From Methylotenera sp. (GTDB lineage Bacteria; Pseudomonadota; Gammaproteobacteria; Burkholderiales; Methylophilaceae), in the NCBI RefSeq assembly GCF_029945535.1, contig NZ_JAQSCU010000001.1, positions 1 through 63,080 on the forward strand: a DNA stretch of 63,080 bases. The letters are read 5' to 3'. Positions 16,799 through 26,492 of the stretch are shown in pieces. Made by a program: the position numbers and the translations under genes. The notes beneath the pieces were generated by a model, which worked only from the letters and a program-made list of their open reading frames with translations, had not been told where the DNA came from and did not search any database. Position 1 is the first letter of the stretch. The number at the start of each line of letters is the position of its first letter.

Positions 16799-17212
16799 CT
16801 ACTTTTTCAATGCATCACGAATTTCACGTAACAACACAACATCTTCTGGCGTTGGTGCTGGCGCTGCAGGTGGTTCCGCTTTTTTCATTCTGTTCATCAT
16901 TTTAACCATTTGAAAAATCACAAAAGCTAAAATCAGAAAGTTGATAGAAATCGTCAAAAAGTTACCGTAAGCAAGCACTGAACCCGCCTTTTTAGCGTCA
17001 GCTAAAGACAAACCCGCGGCTTGACCACTAAGTGCAACATACATATTTGAAAAATCTACATTGCCAATGATTTTCCCGATAATAGGCATAATAATATCAC
17101 CCACCATTGAGTCAATAATCTTACCAAAAGCACCGCCAATAATTACACCGACAGCTAAATCCATTACATTGCCTTTTAAGGCAAATTCTTTAAACTCAGA
17201 TGTCATGCTCAT
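16799..17212 (-). CDS. mscL: Large-conductance mechanosensitive channel MscL
   Basis: The full-length MscL has 137 residues. TM1 with the [30 protein letters not shown] signature is followed by a periplasmic loop, TM2 ([23 protein letters not shown]) and a C-terminal helical bundle ([15 protein letters not shown]). It opens on hypo-osmotic shock to release solutes. It lies on the minus strand between corC and lnt, so it interrupts a neighbourhood that is contiguous in many relatives. Confidence 0.96.
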   Translation of the reverse strand: MSMTSEFKEFALKGNVMDLAVGVIIGGAFGKIIDSMVGDIIMPIIGKIIGNVDFSNMYVALSGQAAGLSLADAKKAGSVLAYGNFLTISINFLILAFVIFQMVKMMNRMKKAEPPAAPAPTPEDVVLLREIRDALKK

Positions 17213-17321
17213 ACGTTTCTCCCATAAAATTAAAGATGACCAATTAAATTAATTGTTGTAACAGCCCGTAATATAGGTTCTAAAGGTATTTCATGTCAAT
17301 CGACACAATATTTTCACAGCG

Positions 17322-17334
17322 TTTACATTGTAAA
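17322..17334. promoter_or_regulatory. Palindrome TTTACATTGTAAA upstream of lnt
   Basis: A perfect 6-1-6 palindrome lies 39 bp before the lnt start, in the 160-bp gap between the divergent mscL and lnt genes. It may be an operator. No regulator can be named. Confidence 0.3.
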
Positions 17335-17372
17335 TTTTTGTTATCTGGCGCTATCAAGCTACAATTCAGCCC

Positions 17373-18896
17373 ATGCAAATAATCACAAAAAATAGATTCA
17401 TCAGGTCACTCACAGTTTTTTTACTTGGCGCTTTGTGCGTACTTGGTTTTGCACCATTCTATTTTTATCCTGCCAGCATTTTATCGCTGATTGGCTTATT
17501 CTACTTTTGGCATCAGGATTACACACCTAAGCAAGCAGCCATATCAGGTTTTATCTACGGTCTAGGATTATTTAGCACAGGTATTTATTGGATTTATATC
17601 AGCCTGCACGACTTTGGCAATATGCCCAGTGCAGCGGCTGGTTTAGCTACATTTTTGTTATGTGCATTTATGGCACTATTCACGGCCTTAGTCGGCGCAT
17701 TAAGTGTAAAAATCTCAAAACCTCAATCCTCACAACTACTCATCAGCATTCCTATATTTTGGGGATTAGCTGATTGGACACGTAGCTGGATTTTCACAGG
17801 CTTTCCGTGGCTCACTATGGGTTATAGCCAAGTGCCTCATAGCCCATTGGCAGGCTACTTGCCGATTATCGGCGTATATGGAGTGTCTATGATCACGGTA
17901 TTTATTGCGAGTTTGATTGGCTATTGGCTTGCTAAAAAACCGACATTAGTGATTTGGAAACGCTATTCTATTGCACTATTAGTGCTCATTTTAGTGACTG
18001 GTAGCCTATTAAAACTGGTTGAATGGACCAAGCCAACATCCAAACCAATCTCAGTGGCGTTACTACAAGGCAATATTGCGCAAGATATTAAATGGTCGCC
18101 CGAAGTCGCTGAAAAGACTTTAAGCTTATACCTTCACATGGCAGAAGCGAGTACAGCAAAACTCATCATCATGCCAGAAACTGCAATGCCAGTGCTTTCC
18201 AGCCAAATTCCGCAAGAACTAATTGTCCGTTTACAAACTCATGCAGTTAAAAATCAAGGTGCAATTCTAGTCGGCGCGGTTGAGCACGAAAATGATGAGT
18301 ATTTCAACAGCGTATTGAGTATTGATGGCGGCAAACCTGAAGTTTATCGCAAGTCTCACTTGGTACCTTTTGGTGAGTTCATTCCATTAAAAGTCGCTTT
18401 CGGCTGGATTTATCGCGACTTACTCAATATGCCACTCAGTGACTTAACCAGAGGTAGTATTCACCAACAACCGATGAACATCGCTGATGAAAAAGTTGCC
18501 ATCAACATTTGTTATGAAGACGTATTCGGCGAAGAAATTATCCGTCAACTACCTGCCGCCACGCTCTTAGTGAACGCTAGTAATGATGCTTGGTATGGTC
18601 AATCCAACGCGGCATTTCAACACATGCAATTCTCGCAGGCTCGCGCTTTAGAAACTGGTCGTACCGTTTTACGTGCAACTAACACTGGCGCTACTGCCAT
18701 CATCGACCCTCATGGCAATGTATTAGCCCATGCACCACATTTTACTGAAACTACGTTGAATGGCATGGCGCAAGGTTACAGTGGCAGTACGCCTTATGTA
18801 CGTTGGGGCAACTGGTTGTTTCTGATTATTTGCCTGATTGGCCTCACCGCTATCTGTTTGCCCAATTTTTTGGCAAGTAAGCGTAAAACAAAGTAA
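17373..18896 (+). CDS. lnt: Apolipoprotein N-acyltransferase Lnt
   Basis: The 507-residue inner-membrane protein has about six N-terminal transmembrane helices (residues 12-210) and a periplasmic nitrilase-like domain (about 225-460), closed by a last helix near 480-500. The catalytic triad is visible as Glu in IIMPETAMP, Lys in YRKSHLVPFGEF and Cys in NICYEDVFGE. It adds the third acyl chain to the N-terminal Cys of lipoproteins, the step needed before Lol export. MlaA and other lipoproteins in the window would be substrates. Confidence 0.95.
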   Translation: MQIITKNRFIRSLTVFLLGALCVLGFAPFYFYPASILSLIGLFYFWHQDYTPKQAAISGFIYGLGLFSTGIYWIYISLHDFGNMPSAAAGLATFLLCAFMALFTALVGALSVKISKPQSSQLLISIPIFWGLADWTRSWIFTGFPWLTMGYSQVPHSPLAGYLPIIGVYGVSMITVFIASLIGYWLAKKPTLVIWKRYSIALLVLILVTGSLLKLVEWTKPTSKPISVALLQGNIAQDIKWSPEVAEKTLSLYLHMAEASTAKLIIMPETAMPVLSSQIPQELIVRLQTHAVKNQGAILVGAVEHENDEYFNSVLSIDGGKPEVYRKSHLVPFGEFIPLKVAFGWIYRDLLNMPLSDLTRGSIHQQPMNIADEKVAINICYEDVFGEEIIRQLPAATLLVNASNDAWYGQSNAAFQHMQFSQARALETGRTVLRATNTGATAIIDPHGNVLAHAPHFTETTLNGMAQGYSGSTPYVRWGNWLFLIICLIGLTAICLPNFLASKRKTK

Positions 18897-18988
18897 AATC
18901 ACTACTTTCTTAAATACTACGATTTAAAGCTGTACCACTTAAATCTATTAGACTAGAACCATTTAGAATCGAACCTTAGAATCAAACC

Positions 18989-19912
18989 ATGGCACTCACT
19001 TTTCAACAAATCATTCTCACCCTGCAAAACTACTGGAGCGATAAAGGCTGCGCATTACTGCAATCTTACGACATGGAGGTTGGCGCAGGCACTTCACACA
19101 CAGCAACTTTTTTGCGCTCATTAGGCCCAGAGCCATGGAAGGCAGCTTATGTGCAACCAAGCCGCCGCCCAAAAGATGGTCGTTATGGTGAAAACCCAAA
19201 CCGTTTGCAACATTACTACCAATTTCAAGTAGTGTTAAAGCCAGCACCTGCAGATATTTTAGAGCTGTATTTGGGCTCACTTGAAGCGCTTGGGTTTGAT
19301 TTAAAAAAGAATGACATTCGCTTTGTTGAAGATGACTGGGAAAATCCAACGCTAGGCGCATGGGGCTTGGGTTGGGAAGTTTGGTTAAACGGTATGGAAG
19401 TCACACAATTCACCTACTTTCAACAAGTCGGCGGCATTAACTGCAAACCAATTACAGGTGAAATCACCTACGGATTAGAGCGTTTGGCGATGTATCTACA
19501 AGGCGTAGACAACGTTTACGACTTAACTTGGACAGATGGTTTGAGCTATGGTGACGTCTATCTGCAGAATGAAAAAGAGCAATCAACCTACAACTTTGAA
19601 CACTCAGATGCTGATTTCCTGTTTACCGCATTCACGGCACATGAAAAACAAGCTTTGCATCTCATTGAAGAAAAACTCTCACTACCTGCTTACGAGCAAG
19701 TGCTAAAAGCTGCTCATACCTTCAACTTGCTAGATGCACGTGGCGCGATTTCTGTGACAGAACGCGCAGGCTATATTGGCCGCATCCGCAACCTTGCCCG
19801 TTCAGTCGCGGCAGGCTACTTGGAAAGCCGCGCCAGACTTGGCTTCCCAATGGCACCAAAAGATTGGGCAGATGAAGTATTAACAGAATTAGCTAAGAAA
19901 GCCGCAGCATGA
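18989..19912 (+). CDS. glyQ: Glycine-tRNA ligase alpha subunit
   Basis: The full-length alpha subunit has 307 residues, with family blocks such as [37 protein letters not shown]-like [37 protein letters not shown] and the class II core [22 protein letters not shown]. It forms the tetrameric glycyl-tRNA synthetase with GlyS. Its stop overlaps the glyS start by 4 bp (ATGA), which couples their translation. Confidence 0.97.
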   Translation: MALTFQQIILTLQNYWSDKGCALLQSYDMEVGAGTSHTATFLRSLGPEPWKAAYVQPSRRPKDGRYGENPNRLQHYYQFQVVLKPAPADILELYLGSLEALGFDLKKNDIRFVEDDWENPTLGAWGLGWEVWLNGMEVTQFTYFQQVGGINCKPITGEITYGLERLAMYLQGVDNVYDLTWTDGLSYGDVYLQNEKEQSTYNFEHSDADFLFTAFTAHEKQALHLIEEKLSLPAYEQVLKAAHTFNLLDARGAISVTERAGYIGRIRNLARSVAAGYLESRARLGFPMAPKDWADEVLTELAKKAAA

Positions 19913-22017
19913 GTACGCAAAATTTATTAGTAGAATTATTTGTAGAAGAACTACCTCCGAAAGCCCTGAATAAACTAGGCGAGGCATTTTCAAACGTATT
20001 GTTTGAAACACTGAAATCACAAGGCTTAGCTACTGCTGATTCAGTTGTAACTGCTTTTGCATCGCCACGTCGTCTTGCTGTGCATGCGACAAATATACTA
20101 GCGGTCGCGCCAGATAAAACCTCCACACAAAAACTCATGCCTGTAAGTGTGGGTTTAGATGCTAATGGCAACCCAACACCAGCCTTAATCAAACGTTTAA
20201 ACGGTATGGGATTGGATGAAAGCGCTGTCGCAAATTTAACCAAGCAAGCCGATGGCAAAAATGAAGCTTTGTTTTTAGATGTTTTACAAAAAGGCGTTTC
20301 GCTTAAAGATGGCTTGCAAAGCGCATTGAATGAAGCAATCTCAAAATTGCCGATTCCAAAAGTGATGACTTACCAATTAGCAGATGGCTGGACGAGCGTG
20401 AACTTTGTGCGCCCTGCGCATAGCTTAGTGGCACTTCATGGCAATGAAGTGATTGCAGTTACAGCCCTTGGTTTAACTGCTGGTAATGCTACTCAAGGTC
20501 ATAGATTTGAAGCTAAAGTTTCCCCAGTTGTTTTAAAAAATGCTGATAGTTACGCAGAACAATTGAAAACTGAAGGCGCAGTCATTGCCAGCTTTTCTGA
20601 ACGCCGTGCAGAAATCGTACGTCAACTCAATGCTGCCTCAGCAAAACAAAACCTAAAACCCATTGAAGATGATGCCCTTTTAGATGAAGTCACCGCACTG
20701 GTGGAGCGTCCAAATGTATTACTCGGTCAGTTTGAAGAAATTTACCTAGAAGTACCGCAAGAGTGTTTGATTTTGACCATGAAGGCAAATCAAAAATACT
20801 TCCCGCTACTGGATGCCAATGACAAACTAACTAATAAGTTTTTGATTGTCTCTAATATCAGTCCAGATGATGCCAGTGCTGTCATCGGCGGTAATGAGCG
20901 TGTTGTCCGCCCTCGCCTTGCTGATGCCAAGTTCTTCTTTGACCAAGACCGTAAGAAAACTTTGGAAAGCCGCTTAGAAGGTTTGAATAAGGTGGTTTAC
21001 CACAACAAACTCGGCAGCCAAGGCGAAAGAATGCAGAGAGTAAGAGTTATTACTGAAATAATAGCAATGATCACTAACCCTATGCTAGTTGCCGATGCAC
21101 AAAAAGCTGCAGAGTTGGCAAAGACTGATTTGCTAACTGATATGGTAGGGGAATTCCCAGAGTTACAAGGCATTATGGGGCGCTATTATGCGCAGCATGA
21201 AGGCTTAAATAGCGATGTAGCATTTGCAATTGAGGACCACTACAAACCTCGATTTGCTGGTGATGAGTTACCTCGTAATGAAGTGGGAGTTGTAGTTGCT
21301 TTAGCAGACAAATTAGATACATTAGTTGGCCTATTCAGTATTGGCGAAAAACCAACTGGTGATAAAGACCCATTCGGCTTGCGCAGACAAGCATTAGGCA
21401 TTATTCGCATGCTAATTGAATGCAAACTACCTCTAGAATTTAGCAAACTCATTGAAGGTGTTCTAAAGCAATTTAATGCTGAAGCTAGTACCCAATCTGC
21501 TACTGTTCAAGCTATTAAAGAATTTTGCTTCGATCGCCTAAGCGTAAACCTGCGTGAACAAGGCGCAAGCCCACAAGAAGTTGATGCCGTACTGTCGCTA
21601 AACCCTGAGATTTTAAGTGATATTCCACAGTGTTTAAATGCAGTACGCTCATTCTCAGCCTTGGAAGAAGCCCCTGCCCTAGCAGCTGCCAACAAACGTG
21701 TCGGTAATATTCTGAAAAAAGTTGAAGGCGAAGTAAAAGCTGAAGTAAATGCTAACTTACTGCAAGAACCAGCTGAAATCGCACTCAACGATGCATTAAG
21801 CAAAGTAAAACCTGAAGCTGATAAGTTGTTTGAAAGTGGCGATTACACAGCATCTCTTAAATCACTCTCAGCTTTAAAAGCACCTGTAGATGCTTTCTTT
21901 GACAATGTCATGGTAAATGCTGACGACCCTGCGCTTAAAGCGAACCGTCTTGGTTTATTGGCGATTTTGCACCAAACCATGAACCGTGTTGCAGATTTAT
22001 CTAAACTAGCTAGTTAA
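19909..22017 (+). CDS. glyS: Glycine-tRNA ligase beta subunit
   Basis: The 702-residue beta subunit has the typical N-terminus ([22 protein letters not shown]), the HD-like and B3/B4-like regions ([41 protein letters not shown]) and the C-terminal anticodon-binding domain (about 580-690, [19 protein letters not shown]). It works with glyQ immediately upstream. The length is normal for the family and no damage is seen. Confidence 0.97.
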   Translation: MSTQNLLVELFVEELPPKALNKLGEAFSNVLFETLKSQGLATADSVVTAFASPRRLAVHATNILAVAPDKTSTQKLMPVSVGLDANGNPTPALIKRLNGMGLDESAVANLTKQADGKNEALFLDVLQKGVSLKDGLQSALNEAISKLPIPKVMTYQLADGWTSVNFVRPAHSLVALHGNEVIAVTALGLTAGNATQGHRFEAKVSPVVLKNADSYAEQLKTEGAVIASFSERRAEIVRQLNAASAKQNLKPIEDDALLDEVTALVERPNVLLGQFEEIYLEVPQECLILTMKANQKYFPLLDANDKLTNKFLIVSNISPDDASAVIGGNERVVRPRLADAKFFFDQDRKKTLESRLEGLNKVVYHNKLGSQGERMQRVRVITEIIAMITNPMLVADAQKAAELAKTDLLTDMVGEFPELQGIMGRYYAQHEGLNSDVAFAIEDHYKPRFAGDELPRNEVGVVVALADKLDTLVGLFSIGEKPTGDKDPFGLRRQALGIIRMLIECKLPLEFSKLIEGVLKQFNAEASTQSATVQAIKEFCFDRLSVNLREQGASPQEVDAVLSLNPEILSDIPQCLNAVRSFSALEEAPALAAANKRVGNILKKVEGEVKAEVNANLLQEPAEIALNDALSKVKPEADKLFESGDYTASLKSLSALKAPVDAFFDNVMVNADDPALKANRLGLLAILHQTMNRVADLSKLAS

Positions 22018-22036
22018 CCAACAAAGCGAGCCCCCC

Positions 22037-22597
22037 ATGAAACTAGTGATTCTAGATAGAGACGGCGTGATCAATCAAGATTCTGCCAATTTCATCAAAA
22101 GTCCAAATGAGTGGATTTCTGTTGCAGGTAGCCTAGAGGCAATTGCCTTGCTGAATCAATCTGGCTTTAGAGTGGCGGTGGCGACTAATCAATCTGGCAT
22201 TAGTCGTGGTTTGTTTGACATGACTACGCTCAACAGTATTCACGACAAAATGCATAGAGAGCTAGCCGTTGTAGGTGGGCGAATCGATGCGATATTTTAC
22301 TGCCCTCATGCGGCGGATGAGCATTGTCATTGCCGAAAACCTGATACGGGCATGATAGAAGAAATTGGCTTACGCTTTTCAATGGAATTGGATGGTGTGC
22401 CTGCTGTTGGCGATGCGCTACGTGATTTACAAGCCTTCGCCAGTGCTGGTTGCCAGCCTATTTTAGTGCTTACAGGTAAGGGTGAAGCCACTTTAGCGGC
22501 ATCCAAACAAAATCCTGAAAAAGCCTTACCGCCAAACACTTGGATTTGTGCAGATTTAGCAGAAGCTGTGCAGCGCATTGTCACCGATCTAGACTAA
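22037..22597 (+). CDS. gmhB: D-glycero-beta-D-manno-heptose-1,7-bisphosphate 7-phosphatase
   Basis: This HAD-superfamily phosphatase of 186 residues has the nucleophile motif DRDGVINQDS at residues 6-15. It also has the zinc-binding loop CPHAADEHCHCRKP characteristic of GmhB and the third HAD motif in VGDALRDLQA. It dephosphorylates heptose bisphosphate for LPS inner-core synthesis. It follows glyS by 19 bp and precedes plsC, an arrangement common in Betaproteobacteria. Confidence 0.93.
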   Translation: MKLVILDRDGVINQDSANFIKSPNEWISVAGSLEAIALLNQSGFRVAVATNQSGISRGLFDMTTLNSIHDKMHRELAVVGGRIDAIFYCPHAADEHCHCRKPDTGMIEEIGLRFSMELDGVPAVGDALRDLQAFASAGCQPILVLTGKGEATLAASKQNPEKALPPNTWICADLAEAVQRIVTDLD

Positions 22598-22633
22598 ACC
22601 TAAACACACGGCTAAACACTCTCGAAAGTCAGT

Positions 22634-23338
22634 ATGCTATTTTTGCGTTCTTTGTTGTTTTTTATCGGCCAAGTCATTACCGCGCCAATTTTCACGCTAG
22701 TTGCCCTGCTCGCCATGCCGCTTAACCCGATATTGCGTAACGATTTAATCTCAGGCTGGGCACGCAGTATGTTGTGGTGGCTAAAAGTTACTTGCAACAT
22801 TCGCCATGAAATTACAGGCTTAGAAAACATCTCAGATTCGCCGACAATCGTCTTGTCCAAACATCAATCTGCTTGGGAAACACTGGCTTTTCAAGCTATT
22901 TTTCCAACGCAAGTTTACGTGCTAAAACGTGAATTATTATGGATTCCAATCTTTGGCTGGGGCTTAGCGATGTCATCGCCCATCGCCATTGACCGCAGCG
23001 CTGGTCGTGAAGCACTTAAAAAATTAGTGGCAAATGGTCAGGCTAGATTGAACCGTGGGTTTTGGGTAGTCATATTTCCAGAAGGCACGCGTATTACGCC
23101 AGGTGAACGCAGTAAATATCATATTGGTGGCGCATGGTTAGCAACGCACACAAAAACTCAAGTGCTACCAGTTGCACACAATGCAGGTGAATATTGGGCT
23201 AAAAACACGTTCATCAAAAAACCTGGCGTGATTAAAATGCATATCGGCAAGCCGATTCTGACTGCTGGCTTGAAAGCAGATGCATTAAATCATCAAGTAG
23301 AAAGCTGGATTGAAGCTGAGATGCTCACATTAAATTAA
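22634..23338 (+). CDS. plsC: 1-acylglycerol-3-phosphate O-acyltransferase (PlsC family)
   Basis: The 234-residue membrane-associated acyltransferase has an N-terminal hydrophobic helix (residues 3-25). The acyltransferase motifs read KHQSAWET (H-x4-E in place of H-x4-D, a form often seen in this subfamily), then PIAIDRSAGREALKKL and FPEGTRITPG. It makes phosphatidic acid from lysophosphatidic acid. Its last base is the first base of the next start codon, giving tight coupling to the ygjP-like gene. Confidence 0.9.
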   Translation: MLFLRSLLFFIGQVITAPIFTLVALLAMPLNPILRNDLISGWARSMLWWLKVTCNIRHEITGLENISDSPTIVLSKHQSAWETLAFQAIFPTQVYVLKRELLWIPIFGWGLAMSSPIAIDRSAGREALKKLVANGQARLNRGFWVVIFPEGTRITPGERSKYHIGGAWLATHTKTQVLPVAHNAGEYWAKNTFIKKPGVIKMHIGKPILTAGLKADALNHQVESWIEAEMLTLN

Positions 23339-24042
23339 TGAGCCACTCCCTAACTTTGCCCTCTGGCGACCAATTACATTACCAATTAGAACGCCGCCAA
23401 CGCCGTACCGTAGGCTTAAAAATCACCCAAGCAGGCTTAGTCATACATGCTCCTAAACGCATTTCACAGTCGCAGCTTGAAGACATCATCGTGCAAAAGG
23501 CTGACTGGGTACTTAGAAAACTCGCCTCCGTCACCGCCAATAGAATTCCAGAAATACAGTGGCAACATGGCGAACAGTTACTATTTTTAGGTAACGCGAT
23601 TACGCTAACAATTGAACACAATGCTCGTTCAAAAGCGGTGGAGTATGAGCCAGGTGTTTTGCAATTGGCGATGCCCAATCAAGATGAAATGTTAATCGCG
23701 CGTAAAGTGGTTCAGTGGTACAAAAAGCAGGCAATCACTGACTTTACAAGGCGTTTAGAGATTTTCTCAAGCAAACTTGGCGTTAAATTCACATCGCTCA
23801 CTTTATCCAATGCAGCCTCACGCTGGGGAAGCTGCAACTCAAAAAAAGAGATTAGGTTGAATTGGCGCTTACTGCAAGCTCCGCCACATATCATCAACTA
23901 CGTAGTTTGCCACGAGCTTGCGCACATCAAAGAAATGAATCATTCAGCCAAATTTTGGGCAACTGTTGCTAGCATATTCCCCGATTACAAAGCTGCTGAA
24001 AAAGAATTGAAAGCCTTATCACCACAACTACACAGGTTTTAA
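23338..24042 (+). CDS. YgjP-type metallopeptidase-like protein (DUF45/M48)
   Basis: The 234-residue product carries the zinc motif HELAHIKEMNHSAKFW (HExxH plus a distal His), preceded by the family block SRWGSCNSKKEIRLNWRLLQAP. It belongs to the YgjP/SprT-like DUF45 group, for which substrates are not known. The start codon overlaps the end of plsC by one base. A cytoplasmic location is likely because no signal peptide is present. Confidence 0.88.
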   Translation: MSHSLTLPSGDQLHYQLERRQRRTVGLKITQAGLVIHAPKRISQSQLEDIIVQKADWVLRKLASVTANRIPEIQWQHGEQLLFLGNAITLTIEHNARSKAVEYEPGVLQLAMPNQDEMLIARKVVQWYKKQAITDFTRRLEIFSSKLGVKFTSLTLSNAASRWGSCNSKKEIRLNWRLLQAPPHIINYVVCHELAHIKEMNHSAKFWATVASIFPDYKAAEKELKALSPQLHRF

Positions 24043-24130
24043 AGTTAACCATATTTAATATTATTTACATGGCTATCATGCTAATATTTTAAGCGCTACA
24101 ACAACTTACGAAAATAACTGGAGGGGCAAA

Positions 24131-24466
24131 ATGAACTTTCAAGATGCAGTAAAAACATGCTTTCAAAAATATGTAGATTTTAGTGGCCGCGCAAAACTAC
24201 CGGAATTTTGGTGGTTCTTTCTATTCTGTTTCGCAGTCGCGGTGGTGTTAGAATTTGTAGGCAGCTACGTTTCATGGGCTTTTTCACTTGCAACATTCTT
24301 ACCTTCATTGGCGGTAGGTGCACGTCGTTTGCACGACACAAACAAAAGTGGCTGGTTTCAACTGATTTGGATTATTCCAATTTTAGGTTGGATTGCGATG
24401 ATTTACTTGTTGGTTCAACCGAGCGACCCAGCAGATAATCAATATGGCACAGCACCAAACAATTAA
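24131..24466 (+). CDS. DUF805 inner-membrane protein
   Basis: The protein has 111 residues with three hydrophobic helices (about 24-45, 47-65 and 77-96). The family pattern is clear: F-x-GRAKLPEFWWFFLF near the start and GARRLHDTNKSGWFQLIWIIPILGWI in the middle. A GGAGG ribosome site precedes the ATG. DUF805 proteins (YhaH-like) have no established function. A strong terminator follows. Confidence 0.9.
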   Translation: MNFQDAVKTCFQKYVDFSGRAKLPEFWWFFLFCFAVAVVLEFVGSYVSWAFSLATFLPSLAVGARRLHDTNKSGWFQLIWIIPILGWIAMIYLLVQPSDPADNQYGTAPNN

Positions 24467-24490
24467 GCCAGGTTAGCCAATTCAATTATA

Positions 24491-24515
24491 AAAAAGGGGC
24501 TTAGCGCCCCTTTTT
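24491..24515. terminator. Bidirectional terminator between DUF805 and SCO genes
   Basis: A stem AAAAAGGGGC / GCCCCTTTTT with a 5-nt loop has flanking A and T tracts and serves both convergent genes. Confidence 0.85.
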
Positions 24516-24533
24516 AAACTTCAAATTTTCGTA

Positions 24534-25169
24534 TCAGAGTATTTGCTTAATATCATTGGTAATATCGGCAGGCTTTTCTCCGTAATCGACATACAGCCTT
24601 ATTTTTCCTGTTTTATCAAATATATACATTCCAGCACTATGGTCTAAGGTATAACCGCCTTTACCTTGCGCTTCTACCTTCTTTGCGTATATTTTGAAAG
24701 TGGCGGCTGTAGCAGCGATAGTTGGCTCATCGCCTCTAAGACCAATAAATCGTTTATCGAATGATGGTACAAATTGCGCTAACACTTCTTGCGAATCTCT
24801 TGCTGGGTCTAGCGTGACAAACAACACTTGTACTTCATCAGCACGCGGCCCAAGCAACTTCATAGTTTGTTTCAAATCCAGCATCGTGGTGGGGCATACA
24901 TCTGGGCAATGTGTATAACCAAAAAACAATGCCACCGCCTTTCCTTTAAAATCAGCCAGCGTACGAGTTTTACCTGTGTGATCAGTCAAACTGAATGATT
25001 GGCCAAAATCTGCGCCTGTAATATCAGTTGCGACCAACTGACTGGCTTCGCCCGCAGGCTTGCAAGCCGATAAAAAACTTAAGAAAACAACAAGGCATAT
25101 TGATTTTAGTAAATGTTGCACAAAAAACTCCAAATAAGTTTTAAATTTATACGCTTTTGATTTTAACAT
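24534..25169 (-). CDS. SCO1/SenC-family lipoprotein
   Basis: The 211-residue thioredoxin-fold protein has a lipoprotein signal (hydrophobic 20-33, lipobox LSAC at about 33-36). The copper-binding CxxxC motif is present as YTHCPDVCPTT, and the distal His is in GGYTLDHSAGMYIFD. SCO proteins deliver copper to, or reduce, the CuA site of cytochrome oxidase in the periplasm. No oxidase genes are adjacent. It is divergent from ilvE. Confidence 0.92.
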   Translation of the reverse strand: MLKSKAYKFKTYLEFFVQHLLKSICLVVFLSFLSACKPAGEASQLVATDITGADFGQSFSLTDHTGKTRTLADFKGKAVALFFGYTHCPDVCPTTMLDLKQTMKLLGPRADEVQVLFVTLDPARDSQEVLAQFVPSFDKRFIGLRGDEPTIAATAATFKIYAKKVEAQGKGGYTLDHSAGMYIFDKTGKIRLYVDYGEKPADITNDIKQIL

Positions 25170-25236
25170 GCGCTAAGAATTCCGCGCTTTAGTTTACAAT
25201 AATGCTTTTACAAAATTCGTTAATAAGGCAGCAATA

Positions 25237-26169
25237 ATGGCAATTCCAACCTCAATGGCAGACCGTGATGGCGTAATTTGGTATGACGGTAAAATGGTTA
25301 ACTGGCGTGACGCGACTACACACGTTTTAACACACACTTTGCACTATGGCATGGGCGTGTTTGAGGGTGTACGTGCTTACAAAACTGATAAAGGCACTGC
25401 CATTTTCCGTTTGCAAGAACATACAGACAGATTGTTTCGCAGCGCGCACATTTTGCAAATGAAAATGCCATTTACAAAAGAAGAGATGATGGAAGCGCAG
25501 AAAGCAGCCGTGCGTGAAAATAACCTAGAGTCAGCTTATATGCGCCCAATGGCGTTTTATGGCGCTGAAGCGATGGGTATTTCTGCTAAAACATTGTCAA
25601 CCCACGTGATTGTTGCCGCTTGGAAATGGGGCGCATACATGGGTCAAGAAGCGCTAGATAACGGCATTCGCGTAAAAACATCTTCATTTTCACGTCATCA
25701 TGTGAACATCACCATGTGTAAAGCCAAAGCTAACGGCAACTACATGAACTCAATTTTAGCGCATCAAGAAGCTGCACAAGATGGCTACGAAGAAGCCTTG
25801 TTACTAGATGTAGACGGTTTTGTTGCTGAAGGTTCCGGCGAGAACATATTTATTGTTCGCAATGGCAAACTTTACACACCAGACCTAACTAGCGCGCTAG
25901 AAGGCATTACACGCGATACGATTGTTCAGCTTGCTGCTGAAGTCGGCTTAACTGTGATTGAAAAACGCATTACCCGCGATGAGGTATATGGCGCAGATGA
26001 AGCTTTCTTTACTGGCACCGCCGCTGAAGTGACACCGATTCGCGAATTAGATCGCCGCGCAATCGGAGCTGGTACAGCTGGTCCTATAACTAAGCAATTA
26101 CAAAAAATGTATTTTGATGTAGTGACTGGCAAATCAGCTAAACATGCTGATTGGTTAACACTGGTTTAA
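25237..26169 (+). CDS. ilvE: Branched-chain amino acid aminotransferase
   Basis: This class IV PLP aminotransferase of 310 residues has HTLHYGMGVFEGVRAY near the start, the PLP-lysine region KAKANGNYMNS, EGSGENIFIVRNGKLYTPDL and FFTGTAAEVTPIRELD. It catalyses the last step of leucine, isoleucine and valine synthesis. The N-terminus and length match the family. A zinc-finger gene follows after a hairpin. Confidence 0.95.
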   Translation: MAIPTSMADRDGVIWYDGKMVNWRDATTHVLTHTLHYGMGVFEGVRAYKTDKGTAIFRLQEHTDRLFRSAHILQMKMPFTKEEMMEAQKAAVRENNLESAYMRPMAFYGAEAMGISAKTLSTHVIVAAWKWGAYMGQEALDNGIRVKTSSFSRHHVNITMCKAKANGNYMNSILAHQEAAQDGYEEALLLDVDGFVAEGSGENIFIVRNGKLYTPDLTSALEGITRDTIVQLAAEVGLTVIEKRITRDEVYGADEAFFTGTAAEVTPIRELDRRAIGAGTAGPITKQLQKMYFDVVTGKSAKHADWLTLV

Positions 26170-26226
26170 ATTTATATAGTTTAACTTTGTACAAGTTTAA
26201 CTATTCACACCATTAGAATTTTTGGT

Positions 26227-26254
26227 CGTTATTCTCGCTTGGGCGGGAATAACG
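26227..26254. repeat. Strong palindromic hairpin, REP/dRS3-like
   Basis: The sequence forms a 12-bp stem CGTTATTCTCGC / GCGGGAATAACG (one T-G pair) with a TTGG loop. It lies between the ilvE stop and the zinc-finger gene. The ATTCYCGC...GCGGGAAT form resembles REP-type or Neisseria dRS3-type intergenic palindromes. It could act as an attenuating or RNA-stabilising hairpin in an ilvE-zinc-finger transcript. Confidence 0.6.
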
Positions 26255-26272
26255 AATTGGGAGCAAATCAGT

Positions 26273-26461
26273 ATGTCCAACATTAACGAAATTGAAGTCT
26301 CTGCAAAAGACCTACCTTTGCATTGCCCAACTGCTGAAGTTGCGCTTTGGTCATCTCATCCACGTGTATTTTTAGATGTAGCTAAAACCGGCCACGTTGC
26401 ATGCCCTTACTGCGGCACAAAATACAAACTTAAAGCAGGCGAAGTAGTCGCGCACCATTAA
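26273..26461 (+). CDS. zf-CHCC zinc-finger domain protein
   Basis: This 62-residue protein belongs to the zf-CHCC family. The metal ligands are visible as C-x-x-x-x-x-x...H in HCPTAEVALWSSHPRVFLDV and the CPYCGTKYKL pair. The ATG at 26273 is chosen because GGGAG lies upstream; an in-frame ATG at 26222 would run through the hairpin. The family is homologous to the mitochondrial complex I subunit NDUFS6, but its bacterial role is not settled. It lies downstream of ilvE. Confidence 0.88.
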   Translation: MSNINEIEVSAKDLPLHCPTAEVALWSSHPRVFLDVAKTGHVACPYCGTKYKLKAGEVVAHH

Positions 26462-26492
26462 ACTTGTAGCTTTAAATTCACTTTAAAAGCAG

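Noticed and set aside
22634-23338. plsC as inactive because the motif is H-x4-E rather than H-x4-D
   Set aside because: The remaining motifs, including FPEGTR, are intact and the HQSAWET form is common in related acyltransferases.
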